Assembly (NCBI RefSeq): GCF_963169125.1 | Contig: NC_084798.1 | Span: 169,475,980-169,539,979 of the forward strand | Reading direction: 5' to 3' | From: Humulus lupulus | Lineage: Eukaryota; Streptophyta; Magnoliopsida; Rosales; Cannabaceae | Length of the DNA stretch: 64,000 nucleotides | Shown: piece after piece, positions 1 through 9,442 of the stretch | How positions within the stretch are numbered: the stretch's first letter is position 1 | How the letters are laid out: every line of letters starts with the position of its first letter | Program-made: the position numbers and the translations under genes | The notes under the pieces: model-generated | What the model was told of the DNA's origin: nothing | The model's database searches: none | Seen by the model: the letters and a program-made list of their open reading frames with translations, nothing else

Positions 1-363
1 CAAAAGCCAAATAATGCAAGTTCTATTAGATTCAAATTGTCATTCCACCAACCCTAGTCAAACACATATAATACAATCCAAAATGTTATCTTTTCAAAAC
101 ATATTAAAAATTTCCCACAGAACTTTTTAAATTCAACTCTAAAACAATTGAACCAAGCACACAGTTGAATTCAATTTCCTTTTCACGAGCAAAGACAAAG
201 CAAGTACAGACAAGAATGATGGTTTAACTTTTACACTACAGAAAACTAAACTAAACTAAACAACGCAGAAAACAAAATAAGCTCCCCCCCAAACTTAAGA
301 CGCACATTGTCCCCAATGTGATAAAGAAAAAGAACAAGGGAAGAGAACTTACCTGACGCCACA
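1..363 (-). other. Athila 3' untranslated region with polypurine tract
   Basis: No gene is visible here. On the minus strand the run TAAGTTTGGGGGGG (about 284-297) is the second of two near-identical polypurine tracts in this element and would prime plus-strand DNA just before the 3' LTR. The sequence after it does not match the 5' LTR start (TGATGAGTC), so either more untranslated sequence follows or the 3' LTR begins further left, outside the window. Confidence 0.6.
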
Positions 364-1650
364 TCAGTATGGCGGTGGAGGTGGTGGAGGTGGCCACTGA
401 TATGGAGTGTACTGTGGCGGTGGAGTGAAATAATTCTCATCGGCTGAACTCATAGTCCACCTCATGACCAAGGTATTCAACTCCTCAATGTGAGCCCGCC
501 CATATTCATTTTGTTGCACCATAAAGTCATTATAGTGCTGATTTTGCGCCTGCTGCGATTGGATTAAATACTGATTTTGTTGAATAATGTAATCCAATCG
601 AGCATGCGTACGCTGCGTGTGCTCATCCATCGGTCCTCCAATTGCCAAATTTTCATGTGGGTTGCTGGGACCCGCTTCTTCTACTTCCTCCTCCTCAGCG
701 TGATCAGGGCCCCCTGTTTCATCAGCCCGGCTGCGCTTATTTGGCTGAGTAGAGTCAGGCTGCGTAAGACAGGCTGGAGGGAAGGCCGTAAACAAGGTCT
801 GATTGATGGCCCCCATTGGCCTCCGGACTAGATCGCTGGAAAAGGTTGGTACCTCATAAGTGCTACATAAAGTCGAAAGGAAGGTACCATGGGCGACACC
901 AGCGGTAGTGTTGAATCGACTGATGTTGCGTATGCTATATCGAATAATGCGGCCCACATCGACCTTCTTTTGAGTCATGATAGCGTACACTAACAAACAA
1001 CGCTCTCGATCAACAGAAGACAGGTGAGACGTCGGCAGTAAACGTGCACACACAAAATAAAACCACGCCTTCGCCACTGGGTTTAGCTGCCACCTGAACA
1101 ACTCTTTGGGCCTCCCAATATGATAACTGAAACGTGCCCCTTCCATACTCAAGACTGCAGCCACCGCATCATAGTCTGGCTCCTCGAAATGGGCTAACTG
1201 CCAGTATTCATCCTCTTGTGCAGAAAAAGAGGGAAGACCCAGTAATTGGTTGAATGCATAGGCTGATGTAGGCACCAATTTGCCTTTGACAAAATTATTC
1301 TGCTCTGCATCTTGATAGGAGAAATTGGCGAAAAATTCATATATAATAGAGCAGTTGGCTGAATCCACATGGTTCGAGTCACAAAACAAATTCCATCTTC
1401 GACGCACTATTTCAGCTTTTATAAGTTCATAACCAGGGTGTTGTACAGCAGGGGCCTCATCAAAGTCAAACCCCCTTTCCCTTACCACCGATCTTTTATA
1501 AATCTTTTTAAACAACTCGGCAGCATCCTTACTCACAAAAATATTCGTGTCATACTCAGCTGGGGCAGGTGGTGTTGGTGGTGGTTGAGTGCGTGATGAG
1601 GATGCTTTCTTGGAGGAGGTACCTCTAGGGGGATTTCGCTTAGGACCCAT
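364..1650 (-). CDS. Athila third ORF, plant retrotransposon protein of unknown function
   Basis: An intact ORF of about 428 residues if it starts at the second methionine (MGPKRNPPRG), a more typical start than the upstream MKDI. The N-terminus is basic and proline/serine-rich. A globular middle (about residues 35-290) resembles the 'putative plant transposon protein' domain often found in Athila ORF3 and in related genomic ORFs. It is followed by an acidic stretch (EEEEVEE), a Gln/Asn-rich region that could form a coiled coil, and a C-terminus ending in eight consecutive prolines. It occupies the env-like position after integrase, but I see no signal peptide or clear membrane segment, so an envelope role is not supported. 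The function is unknown. Confidence 0.8.
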   Translation of the reverse strand: MGPKRNPPRGTSSKKASSSRTQPPPTPPAPAEYDTNIFVSKDAAELFKKIYKRSVVRERGFDFDEAPAVQHPGYELIKAEIVRRRWNLFCDSNHVDSANCSIIYEFFANFSYQDAEQNNFVKGKLVPTSAYAFNQLLGLPSFSAQEDEYWQLAHFEEPDYDAVAAVLSMEGARFSYHIGRPKELFRWQLNPVAKAWFYFVCARLLPTSHLSSVDRERCLLVYAIMTQKKVDVGRIIRYSIRNISRFNTTAGVAHGTFLSTLCSTYEVPTFSSDLVRRPMGAINQTLFTAFPPACLTQPDSTQPNKRSRADETGGPDHAEEEEVEEAGPSNPHENLAIGGPMDEHTQRTHARLDYIIQQNQYLIQSQQAQNQHYNDFMVQQNEYGRAHIEELNTLVMRWTMSSADENYFTPPPQYTPYQWPPPPPPPPY

Positions 1651-1729
1651 AATATCTTTCAAAAAGAACCAACTAAACCCCCAAATATGCTCTCAAGAAC
1701 TTGAGTATTCTTTCCTTTTTGGTGTCACT

Positions 1730-1742
1730 CCCCCCAAACTTA
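1730..1742 (-). promoter_or_regulatory. Internal polypurine tract (Athila)
   Basis: Minus-strand TAAGTTTGGGGGG, almost the same as the tract at 284-297. Two such tracts flank ORF3. By analogy with other elements the internal one may be a second plus-strand priming site. Confidence 0.6.
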
Positions 1743-2115
1743 CTAATTACCACAATCAACACCCCAAACACTAATTCCCACAATCAATAGCCTCAAACAA
1801 TAATGCCCACAATCAATAGCCTTTAACAATAATTCCCACAATCAAAAATTGGCAAAACCCTTAATCTTCTCACAAGAACAACAAAGAACAATCCACAACA
1901 CCACAATGCAATCTAATCTCTAATCAAAAGTATTAGATTAGAGAAGATACACTTACTTGAATGGCACAAAAATCCTTCTTGTGGTCTCCTTGACTGATGG
2001 AAGTCTCAAACAAAATTAGAGAGAAAAGAAGTTTTGAGTGTGAGTAAGATTGTGAGAGTGAATGAATGGGATAATGGCTGATTTATGGCTTTTTATCCCA
2101 ATTTTCGGACTAGGG

Positions 2116-2325
2116 CCGCGGCATTACCTTGACTATGCCGCGGCCCGCATCAAATTTCCACATTGGAATGCCGCGGCCCTCTTAGACATATGCCGCGACC
2201 CGCCTTGTGATTCTGGGAAAACTTGGGATCAATGCCGCGGCCCCCCTCATTTATGCCAAATCCGTGAGCCTCTGGAACCCCCCAATGCCACGGCATCATA
2301 GGGCTATGCCGCGGCCCTTAAGGAA
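2116..2325. repeat. GC-rich paired CCGCGG module, internal copy
   Basis: CCGCGG or one-base variants begin at 2116, 2138, 2171, 2193, 2235, 2288 and 2309. Within a pair the starts are 21-22 bp apart; pairs are 53-64 bp apart. The partner expected near 2256 has decayed. The module ends with GGCCCTTAAGGAATTT, matching the end of the module in this element's own LTR, so the two are homologous and in the same orientation. The flanks are AT-rich. Confidence 0.85.
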
Positions 2326-2520
2326 TTTTTAATTTTTTTTTTTTTTTTATTTTAATTTTTTTTTTTTATTTTTCACGTTTTTCACGATTCTAAAAGTCTA
2401 AAAATAAACCAAATATCCATTGTTTACAAATACAAAAGTAAAAAAAAATAATATGTAAAATATAGGGTGCCTCCTACAAGCGCTGTCGTTAACGTCATTT
2501 AGCCGGACGCGGAACCCTCT

Positions 2521-5424
2521 TCAGAGAGGCTTCAGAAGGAGGATAGACTTCGCTTGATCAAAACTACCACCCAAGTAGGGCTTCAATCTCTGACCATTGA
2601 CTTTAAATGAATCACCTGAGTTGCCCCGAACTTCTACAGAACCATAAGGAAAAACTTGAACTACAGTGAATGGTCCTGACCATCTTGACTTCAATTTGTC
2701 AGGAAACAGTCGAAGTCTTGAATTGAACAGAAGTACCTGCTGCCCTGGTTGGAACTCCCTTCTGATTAAGTTCTTGTCATGCCAAGCCTTTGTTCTTTCT
2801 TTATAAATCTTAGCATTCTCATAAGCCTCATTTCTGAACTCGTCAAGTTCATTCAGTTGCAACAGTCTTCTTTCACTAGCGGCACTCCAATCATAATTTA
2901 ACTTTTTCATAGCCCAAAATGCCCTATGCTCCAATTCAACTGGTAGATGACACGCTTTACCAAACACCAACCTATAAGGAGACATGCCTATTGGTGTTTT
3001 GAATGCAGTTCTGTATGCCCAAATCGCATCATCTAACTTTTTCGACCAATTTTTCCGCGAACTGTCAACAGTCTTCTCAAGGATGCTCTTGATTTCTCTG
3101 TTCGAAACTTCAGCTTGCCCATTTGATTGAGGATGATAAGGCAAAGCTTTTCGGTGATAAACTCCATAACGAGCCAGCAGTGCATCCAATTGCTTATTCA
3201 CAAAGTGTTTCCCTTCATCGCTAATCAGAGCTCGGGGAGTGCCAAATCTAGTAAAAATATGTTTATGCAGAAAATTAAGCACAGTTTTACCATCATTGGC
3301 TCTAGTTGCTGCAGCCTCCACCCATTTGGATACATAATCCACTGCCAATAGAATATATTCATTGTTGTAAGACGGTGGAAAAGGCCCCATGAAATCGATG
3401 CCCCATACGTCAAACATTTCCACCTCAAGAATCCCTTGTAGAGGCATTTCGTTTCTCCTCGAGATATTGCCAGTTCTCTGACATCTATCACAGGCCTTGA
3501 CAAACACATTGGCATCCTTGAATAATGAAGGCCAATAGAAACCGCTTTGTAATACCTTAGCCGCCGTTCTTGATGCTCCAAAATGCCCTCCGCATTGTTG
3601 AGTATGACAGTGATTAAGAATGGACTGCGTCTCTTCTTCAGGAACGCACCTTCTGATAATCTGATCAACACAGTGCCTATAGAGAATAGGTTCCTCCCAA
3701 TAGTAGTGTTTCACCTCAGAAAAGAATTTCTTTAATTGCTGCTTTGACATTTCAGAAGGCACAATTTTTGCAACCAAAAAGTTCACTATGTCTGCAAACC
3801 ACGGGACAGCTAAAGTCTCACTTACCCCAAACAACTGCTCATCAGGAAAATGATCATTGATTTGCACTGCTTTCTTATTTTCAGTCTCCTCCACCTCAAG
3901 TCTAGAGAGATGATCAGCTACCACATTCTCGCTGCCCTTCTTGTCACGAATCTCCATGTCAAATTCTTGAAGCAACAGAATCCATCTAATCAAGCGGGGC
4001 TTGGCATCTTTCTTTGACATCAAGTATTTAATGGCAGAGTGATCAGTGTAGACAATCACCTTGTTACCAATCAGATATGGTCTGAATTTATCGCAAGCAA
4101 ACACAATAGCTAGCAACTCTTTTTCTGTAGTGGCATAATTAAGCTGAGCATCATTTAGAGTCCGACTAGCATAGTAAATAGACCTGAATACCTTATCAAT
4201 CCGCTGTCCCAGAACTGCCCCCACTGCGTAATCACTGGCATCACACATCAACTCAAAAGGCAATTCCCATCTCGGAGCTATCACAATTGGAGCAGAAATA
4301 AGCTTTTCTTTCAAGAAATTGAACGCCCTCAAACATTCGTCATTAAAATCAAAGACAACTCCATTCATAAGAAGATTCGAGAGAGGCTTTGACACCTTTG
4401 AGAAATCTTTGATGAATCTTCGATAGAACCCAGCGTGACCAAGAAAACTTCTAACTCCTTTGACTGAAACTGGTGGAGGCAGCCTTTCAATGGTAGAAAT
4501 TTTCGCTCTATCTACCTCAATTCCCTCACTTGAAATTTTATGGCCAAGGACAATCCCCTCTTTCACCATAAAATGGCATTTCTCCCAATTCAACACCAGA
4601 TTAGCCATCTCACAACGACGCAGCACGTTCTTTAAATTACCCAAACAGAGGTCGAATGATGAGCCAAAAACAGAGAAGTCATCCATGAAAATCTCAATAC
4701 ACCGGTCTACCATGTCTGAAAATATGGCCATCATGCACCGTTGAAATGTTGCAGAGGCATTGCATAGTCCAAATGGCATTCTCCTGAAAGCAAATGTGCC
4801 ATAAGGACATGTGAAGGTTGTTTTCTCTTGATCCTCTGGTGCAATAGCGATCTGATGATACCCAGAATACCCATCCAAGAAACAGTAGTAGCTGTGGCCT
4901 GCCAATCTGTCAAGCATCTGATCAAGAAAAGGCAAAGGAAAATGATCCTTCCTTGTTGCCTTATTGAGCTTGCGGTAGTCTATACAAATCCGCCACCCCG
5001 TTACAGTCCTTGTTGGAATGAGTTCATTGTTCTCATTTTTCACCACAGTCATTCCACCCTTCTTAGGTACCACTTGCACAGGGCTCACCCATGCACTATC
5101 AGAAATTGGGTAGATCACCCCAACATCCAACCATTTAAGAATCTGATCCAATACTACATCCTTCATGGCTGGATTGAGTCTTCTCTGGGCCTCTATGGAT
5201 GGCTTGCTATTCTCCTCCAATAAAATTTTATGCATCACTGTCGCTGGGCTTATTCCTCTAATATCTGCCAATGTCCACCCAATGGCCAATTTATGCTCCC
5301 TTAGAACCCTCAACAGTTTCTCCAATTCTACCTTTGACAAGTCAGCTGACACAATGACCAGTAAAGTTTCATTCTCTCCCAAATAAGCATATTGCAAGTG
5401 ATCTGGGAGGACCTTTAATTCCAA
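2521..5424 (-). CDS. pol: Athila pol: reverse transcriptase, RNase H, integrase
   Basis: An open frame of 967 codons, in the same frame as the upstream gag-protease and separated from it by one TAG. RT covers about residues 95-300, with the polymerase motif FMDD at 246-249. RNase H covers about 390-510 (CDASDYAVG, then TDHSAIKYL). The integrase has a zinc-binding HHCC (H607, H614, C645, C648) and an intact catalytic triad D677, D736, E772, the last two separated by 35 residues. It copies element RNA into DNA and inserts it. It begins at a TTG-coded residue, so it was probably translated only as part of a gag-pol polyprotein. No catalytic residue is missing. Confidence 0.92.
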   Translation of the reverse strand: MELKVLPDHLQYAYLGENETLLVIVSADLSKVELEKLLRVLREHKLAIGWTLADIRGISPATVMHKILLEENSKPSIEAQRRLNPAMKDVVLDQILKWLDVGVIYPISDSAWVSPVQVVPKKGGMTVVKNENNELIPTRTVTGWRICIDYRKLNKATRKDHFPLPFLDQMLDRLAGHSYYCFLDGYSGYHQIAIAPEDQEKTTFTCPYGTFAFRRMPFGLCNASATFQRCMMAIFSDMVDRCIEIFMDDFSVFGSSFDLCLGNLKNVLRRCEMANLVLNWEKCHFMVKEGIVLGHKISSEGIEVDRAKISTIERLPPPVSVKGVRSFLGHAGFYRRFIKDFSKVSKPLSNLLMNGVVFDFNDECLRAFNFLKEKLISAPIVIAPRWELPFELMCDASDYAVGAVLGQRIDKVFRSIYYASRTLNDAQLNYATTEKELLAIVFACDKFRPYLIGNKVIVYTDHSAIKYLMSKKDAKPRLIRWILLLQEFDMEIRDKKGSENVVADHLSRLEVEETENKKAVQINDHFPDEQLFGVSETLAVPWFADIVNFLVAKIVPSEMSKQQLKKFFSEVKHYYWEEPILYRHCVDQIIRRCVPEEETQSILNHCHTQQCGGHFGASRTAAKVLQSGFYWPSLFKDANVFVKACDRCQRTGNISRRNEMPLQGILEVEMFDVWGIDFMGPFPPSYNNEYILLAVDYVSKWVEAAATRANDGKTVLNFLHKHIFTRFGTPRALISDEGKHFVNKQLDALLARYGVYHRKALPYHPQSNGQAEVSNREIKSILEKTVDSSRKNWSKKLDDAIWAYRTAFKTPIGMSPYRLVFGKACHLPVELEHRAFWAMKKLNYDWSAASERRLLQLNELDEFRNEAYENAKIYKERTKAWHDKNLIRREFQPGQQVLLFNSRLRLFPDKLKSRWSGPFTVVQVFPYGSVEVRGNSGDSFKVNGQRLKPYLGGSFDQAKSILLLKPL

Positions 5425-5436
5425 CGGTGGTGGCTG

Positions 5437-7914
5437 CTAAATGGAGGTTAGCGGTTTATCAGTCGCATCCGCTAATTCTTGGAACTTTTTCCAATATGGT
5501 AAGAAAGAGTTGATCCAGTTTACACATTCTCTGATCTCAGCATCCTCATCATCATCGCCCTCATCACCCAATAATACTGCCTCTAAGGCATCACTGCTCA
5601 TCCTTCTCTTGGAGACTGCCTTTTCTATCATATCCACACTAAAGCAACTGTCACTAGCCACCGGATAATTCATAGACTTGAAGACATTAAAGACCACCTC
5701 ATCTCCTTGAACTCTCAGCTTAAGCTCTCCTTTTTGAACATCAATAAGAGCTTGGCCTGTGGCTAAAAATGGTCTACCAAGAATAATAGGAACATCTGTG
5801 TCCTCCTCCATGTCCGGAACAATAAAGTCAGCGGGAAATATGAACTTATCCACTTTCACAAGAACATCCTCAATAATACCTCGTGGATGTGTTAACGATC
5901 GGTCTGCGAGCTGTAAAGTGACAGTTGTTGGTTTTGCCTCCCCCAAACCAAGTCTTTTAAACACAGATAAGGGCATCAAATTGATACTTTCCCCCAGATC
6001 ACATAAGGCGTGCTTGCATTCAAACTTGCCAATGGTGCAAGGTATGGTGAAACTCCCCGGATCTCTCAGCTTTTGGGGTAACTTCCTTTGTAAAATAGCG
6101 CTGCACTCTTCAGTGAGTGCTACAGTCTCATAGTCCTCCATTCTCCTTTTCTTTGACAGAATCTCCTTCATAAACTTAACATAACTGGGCATCTGCTCCA
6201 AGGCCTCCGCAAAAGGAATGTTTATGTGCAGCTTTTTAAACACCTCAAGAAACTTAGAAAACTGTTTATCAAGGGTAGTCTTTCTAAGCCTCTGAGGGTA
6301 TGGAACTCTAACTGGCTGCTCAATGACAACTGGGGGACTCTGTTCTGACTTCTGATGGTCTTCAGTAACCCTTTCTGAATCAGACTGTGCACCCATCTCT
6401 TTTTTCTGAACCACTGCCTGTGGAGGTCTAGGCTGCTCTGTTTGCTTCCCACTCCGCAAAGTGATTGCTTGAACTTGCTCCTTGGGGTTGACTTCAGTAT
6501 TACTTGGCAAGTTTCCCTGGGGTCTGTTATTGAGCATATTTGCCAACTGCCCAACCTGTGTCTCAAGGTTTCGAATGGAGGATCTTGTCTCAGTCATAAA
6601 TTGAGTCTGAGTGTTAGTAAGAGTCAACAGGGCAGCTTGCAGTTCATTAGGTCTCTCAGGTGGAGGCATTGATTGTTGAGGCCTAGGCTGCATTGATGAC
6701 GAAGCTTGATTCATAGGTGGCTGAGGCATGTTATTCTGAAATTGACCCTGAAACTGAGGTTGTTGGCCTTGATTATTCTTCCACGAAAAATTGGGATGAT
6801 TTCGCCACCCAGGATTGTAGTTGTTGGAGAATGGATTATTGAGTGGCCTCTGAAAATTTCCCACCGCCTGAACTTGAGCATGATCCATGGGGGTGTTATT
6901 CATACAGATAGGGCACTGATCGACAGAATGAGCACCACCACACATTTCACATCTCACTGCCATCTGAACCGCATTAGCAGACACACTACTCTGTTGCAAC
7001 TGCTTGGTCAAAGAGGTTACTTGCGCTGTTAAGGCAGTGATTGCATCTAGCTCATGCACCCCAGCTACCTTTCTGACTCCTGATGATCTTTCCTCAGACC
7101 ACTGATGGTTGTTTGTAGCCATGTCCTCCAGCAGTTCATAAGCACCAGCTGCGCTCTTGCTCATAAAAGTGCCACCCGCTGCAGCATCAATAATGGTTCT
7201 GGTTGTCGAACATAAACCATTGTAGAAATTCTGTACTAGCATCCACTGTTCTATGCCATGATGAGGACATCTTCTCAGGAGTTCCTTAAACCGTTCCCAA
7301 GCTTCATACAGTGACTCTCCATCATTCTGGCAAAAGTTATTTATCTCTCCCCTCAATTTAGCAGCCTTTGACGGAGGGAAAAATTTGGATAAAAATTTCT
7401 GAGCCAGATCTTGCCAAGTGACAATGGAGTTTGGCTGCAGAGAATTCAGCCAACTTTTAGCTTTGTCCCTTAGAGAAAATGGGAAGAGCCTAAGCTTGAT
7501 TGTGTCATCACTCACCCCATTATATTTGAAGGTTCCACACAATTCCAGGAAGTTGGACAAATGGGTGTGAGGATCTTCAGAGGGCAACTCATTGAATTGC
7601 ACAGAGGACTGCACCATTTGTAAAATAGCAGGCTTGATTTCGAAGTTGTTGGCCTCTACAGCGGGTGGGCGTATACTATTTTGTACTCCCGTCAGAGTGG
7701 GTAGCACATAATCTCTCAGACTCCTCTCAGCGTTGGTCTGAGCCTGAACCCCTTGGACAACTCCTGGATTTAGACCATTCCTGCCATCTCCATCATTCTG
7801 TGCCATCTTCACAGAATTCTGGGTCTCTCTCTTAGTCTTTCTGATTTGATTGCAAGACTTTTCGATCTCGGGATTCAGAGGAACAAGTGTGGCTTTTCCT
7901 TTTCTGCCACGCAT
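5437..7914 (-). CDS. gag: Athila gag-protease
   Basis: The open frame begins upstream at 7950, but the likely start is the methionine of [10 protein letters not shown], a common Athila gag beginning. Numbering residues from 7950, the capsid-like retrotransposon gag domain covers about 120-285, a zinc knuckle of form CX2CX3HX4C lies at 334-346, and a Gln/Asn/Pro-rich linker runs from 355 to 480. The aspartic protease begins with D651 in [10 protein letters not shown]. The usual alanine after DLG is glutamate here, which may weaken the protease. The frame ends in TAG just before RT; four codons later the pol frame opens without a shift, so ancestrally gag and pol were probably one polyprotein. 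Confidence 0.9.
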   Translation of the reverse strand: MRGRKGKATLVPLNPEIEKSCNQIRKTKRETQNSVKMAQNDGDGRNGLNPGVVQGVQAQTNAERSLRDYVLPTLTGVQNSIRPPAVEANNFEIKPAILQMVQSSVQFNELPSEDPHTHLSNFLELCGTFKYNGVSDDTIKLRLFPFSLRDKAKSWLNSLQPNSIVTWQDLAQKFLSKFFPPSKAAKLRGEINNFCQNDGESLYEAWERFKELLRRCPHHGIEQWMLVQNFYNGLCSTTRTIIDAAAGGTFMSKSAAGAYELLEDMATNNHQWSEERSSGVRKVAGVHELDAITALTAQVTSLTKQLQQSSVSANAVQMAVRCEMCGGAHSVDQCPICMNNTPMDHAQVQAVGNFQRPLNNPFSNNYNPGWRNHPNFSWKNNQGQQPQFQGQFQNNMPQPPMNQASSSMQPRPQQSMPPPERPNELQAALLTLTNTQTQFMTETRSSIRNLETQVGQLANMLNNRPQGNLPSNTEVNPKEQVQAITLRSGKQTEQPRPPQAVVQKKEMGAQSDSERVTEDHQKSEQSPPVVIEQPVRVPYPQRLRKTTLDKQFSKFLEVFKKLHINIPFAEALEQMPSYVKFMKEILSKKRRMEDYETVALTEECSAILQRKLPQKLRDPGSFTIPCTIGKFECKHALCDLGESINLMPLSVFKRLGLGEAKPTTVTLQLADRSLTHPRGIIEDVLVKVDKFIFPADFIVPDMEEDTDVPIILGRPFLATGQALIDVQKGELKLRVQGDEVVFNVFKSMNYPVASDSCFSVDMIEKAVSKRRMSSDALEAVLLGDEGDDDEDAEIRECVNWINSFLPYWKKFQELADATDKPLTSI

Positions 7915-8026
7915 ATACCAAAATTCACCTGAGATAGAAAAATTTAGCAACTAAACAGATTAGAAGCAAATAAATTAAAATCAAATTAGAATAAAAATTA
8001 ATTAAACTGATATTGATAATTTTCAG

Positions 8027-8044
8027 TCCCCGGCAACGGCGCCA
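8027..8044 (-). promoter_or_regulatory. Primer binding site of Athila
   Basis: Minus-strand TGGCGCCGTTGCCGGGGA, six bases inside the 5' LTR end. This is the typical Athila PBS, where a host tRNA primes minus-strand synthesis. Confidence 0.88.
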
Positions 8045-8050
8045 AAAACT

Positions 8051-9442
8051 TGTTGCGATAATTTTTGCTATGCAAGTGCACACAGTCGCGAACTTGTAAT
8101 AAAATGGTAAAACCAAGTATCGTCCTCAAGGACTGAATTATCAATTACCAGTCAATTAATCTCTTGTTCTATTTGATGAATTAAAACTTCTTGATTTTTG
8201 TAAAATACAGCAAAAGAACCGATAAAGTGCAGAAATAATAATCGACAATTAAATAGCATAATAACTAATAGTAAAAACTCTTAATTCAATCACTGAGAAA
8301 CAATTAGGATATTCAATCTCATCAACTATCCTTCCTATTATTCCCTAATGCCAAGTATGAATTCTTCTTATTTTTACCTAATTCAATTAACAAGTTGAGA
8401 CAGCAGCCTATAATCATTCTATGAATTATAAACTCAACCTAGGTGACAATTTCCTATATTTCTATGGTAAATTGAACCACAAAGGTAGCATTAAATTCCA
8501 CAACTTAATAACAGTTACACAATTAATTCAGATACTTTCGTTCTAAATTAGAATTATGTCCAATATAACCACAGCATAATTAAATCTCACTTCTCAGATT
8601 TTGACTTAAAAACATATATATATATGACTAAAGATGGCCAATCAATAATCAATCTATAAGAACAGGTTATAAGGAATTGAAGAAGATTGAAGAAGAGGAA
8701 ATTAAAATTGCATTAGGTCATAATAGAAATTCAAGTGATTCAATTGAACATCCTAAACAGAAAATTAGTTCATAGTCATAGTGCTAATCACAACATAATT
8801 TAAAGATAACATCAAAAAGAAAAACATGTAAAAATACTCTAAGCTTGAGCCTTCAACACCAGAACTCCTCCCTCCGTCCGTACGTCCTTCTCTCTTCTTT
8901 TTCGTCCTTTAAAACCTAGGATTTTTTAGATTTTAGAGAGGCGGGCCGCGGCTCTACATACACTATGCCGCGGCCCGTGTCAAAATTTCTGGGCAGACTA
9001 TCCTTTCAATGCCGCGGCTCTCTGAAACCATGCCGCGGCCCGCATCATTGTCTTCTGGGCAGAATGCCCATCCATGCCGCGGCTCTATCTAGCCATGCCG
9101 CGGCCCGAAGATGTCCTCAAAAACCATGCTTCTGTTTCTCCCCCTAGCCGCGGCCCTACTTTGATCAAGCCGTGGCTCTTAAGGAATTCTTCAATTCTTC
9201 AAGTTTTCATCCCAAAATTTCACCAACACTTCCAAATGGTATTGAGAACCATTCTTGATCAAAATATGATGAAAAACTCGATTATTTCTTCCCTTTCTTT
9301 GGCATTTCCTTCCACATGCTCAATTCTTCCTGATATTCACAAAAACAACCAAACAAAGCGTAAACCCGCGCTAAAACAAGGAAAAACAAAATAAAAGACT
9401 ACTAAAAACATCACCAAGACATCATAAAAACTAGACTCATCA
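8051..9442 (-). repeat. Athila 5' LTR
   Basis: 1,392 bp. On the minus strand it begins TGATGAGTCTAG and ends ATCGCAACA, giving TG...CA ends. It carries the promoter of the element. Most of it is AT-rich, but 8946-9175 is a GC-rich dyad module. The right boundary is fixed by the abrupt break in the Tat gag frame at 9443. Confidence 0.9.
8946..9175. repeat. GC-rich paired CCGCGG module, LTR copy
   Basis: Seven perfect CCGCGG and one CCGTGG begin at 8946/8968, 9012/9033, 9077/9098 and 9148/9170. The four pairs have internal spacing 22, 21, 21 and 22 bp and repeat every 65-71 bp. In most pairs the left member is followed by CTCT and the right by CCG, so the pair is the repeat unit. It ends in GGCTCTTAAGGAATTC. 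Confidence 0.9.

Larger units (their letters stand above)
1651..2520 (-). other. Athila internal untranslated region between pol and ORF3
   Basis: About 870 bases without a credible gene. It holds a polypurine tract (minus TAAGTTTGGGGGG, about 1730-1742), a GC-rich dyad module at 2116-2325, and poly-A/T runs (about 2330-2370) beside that module. The short plus-strand ORF across the GC module is a by-product of its composition. A promoter or splice signal for ORF3 may lie here, but I cannot identify one. Confidence 0.6.
1..9442 (-). mobile_element. Athila-type Ty3/gypsy retrotransposon, partial (3' LTR outside window)
   Basis: Read on the minus strand the order is 5' LTR, PBS, gag-protease, pol (RT, RNase H, integrase), a GC-rich untranslated region, a polypurine tract, a third ORF and a second polypurine tract. 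This is the Athila layout. The PBS, the DLGxSINLMP-type protease motif and the RT with FMDD are typical of that lineage. The coding frame is nearly intact, with a single stop between protease and RT, so the copy is young compared with its neighbours. It is inserted in a Tat element, whose gag frame stops matching exactly at the LTR end. The base run GTTGC next to the LTR is the expected TSD; its partner lies off the left edge. Confidence 0.93.

Noticed and set aside
364..1650. Athila ORF3 as an envelope glycoprotein
   Set aside because: No signal peptide, membrane segment or glycoprotein features visible; its position alone is not enough.
2062..2301. Plus-strand ORF of 79 codons over the GC-rich region
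   Set aside because: It exists because CCGCGG repeats remove stop codons; no domain, and it lies in an Athila untranslated region on the other strand.
8965..9394. Two overlapping plus-strand ORFs in the Athila LTR
   Set aside because: Same cause as above; they repeat the motif MPRP/AAR from the GC module and have no relatives I recognise.
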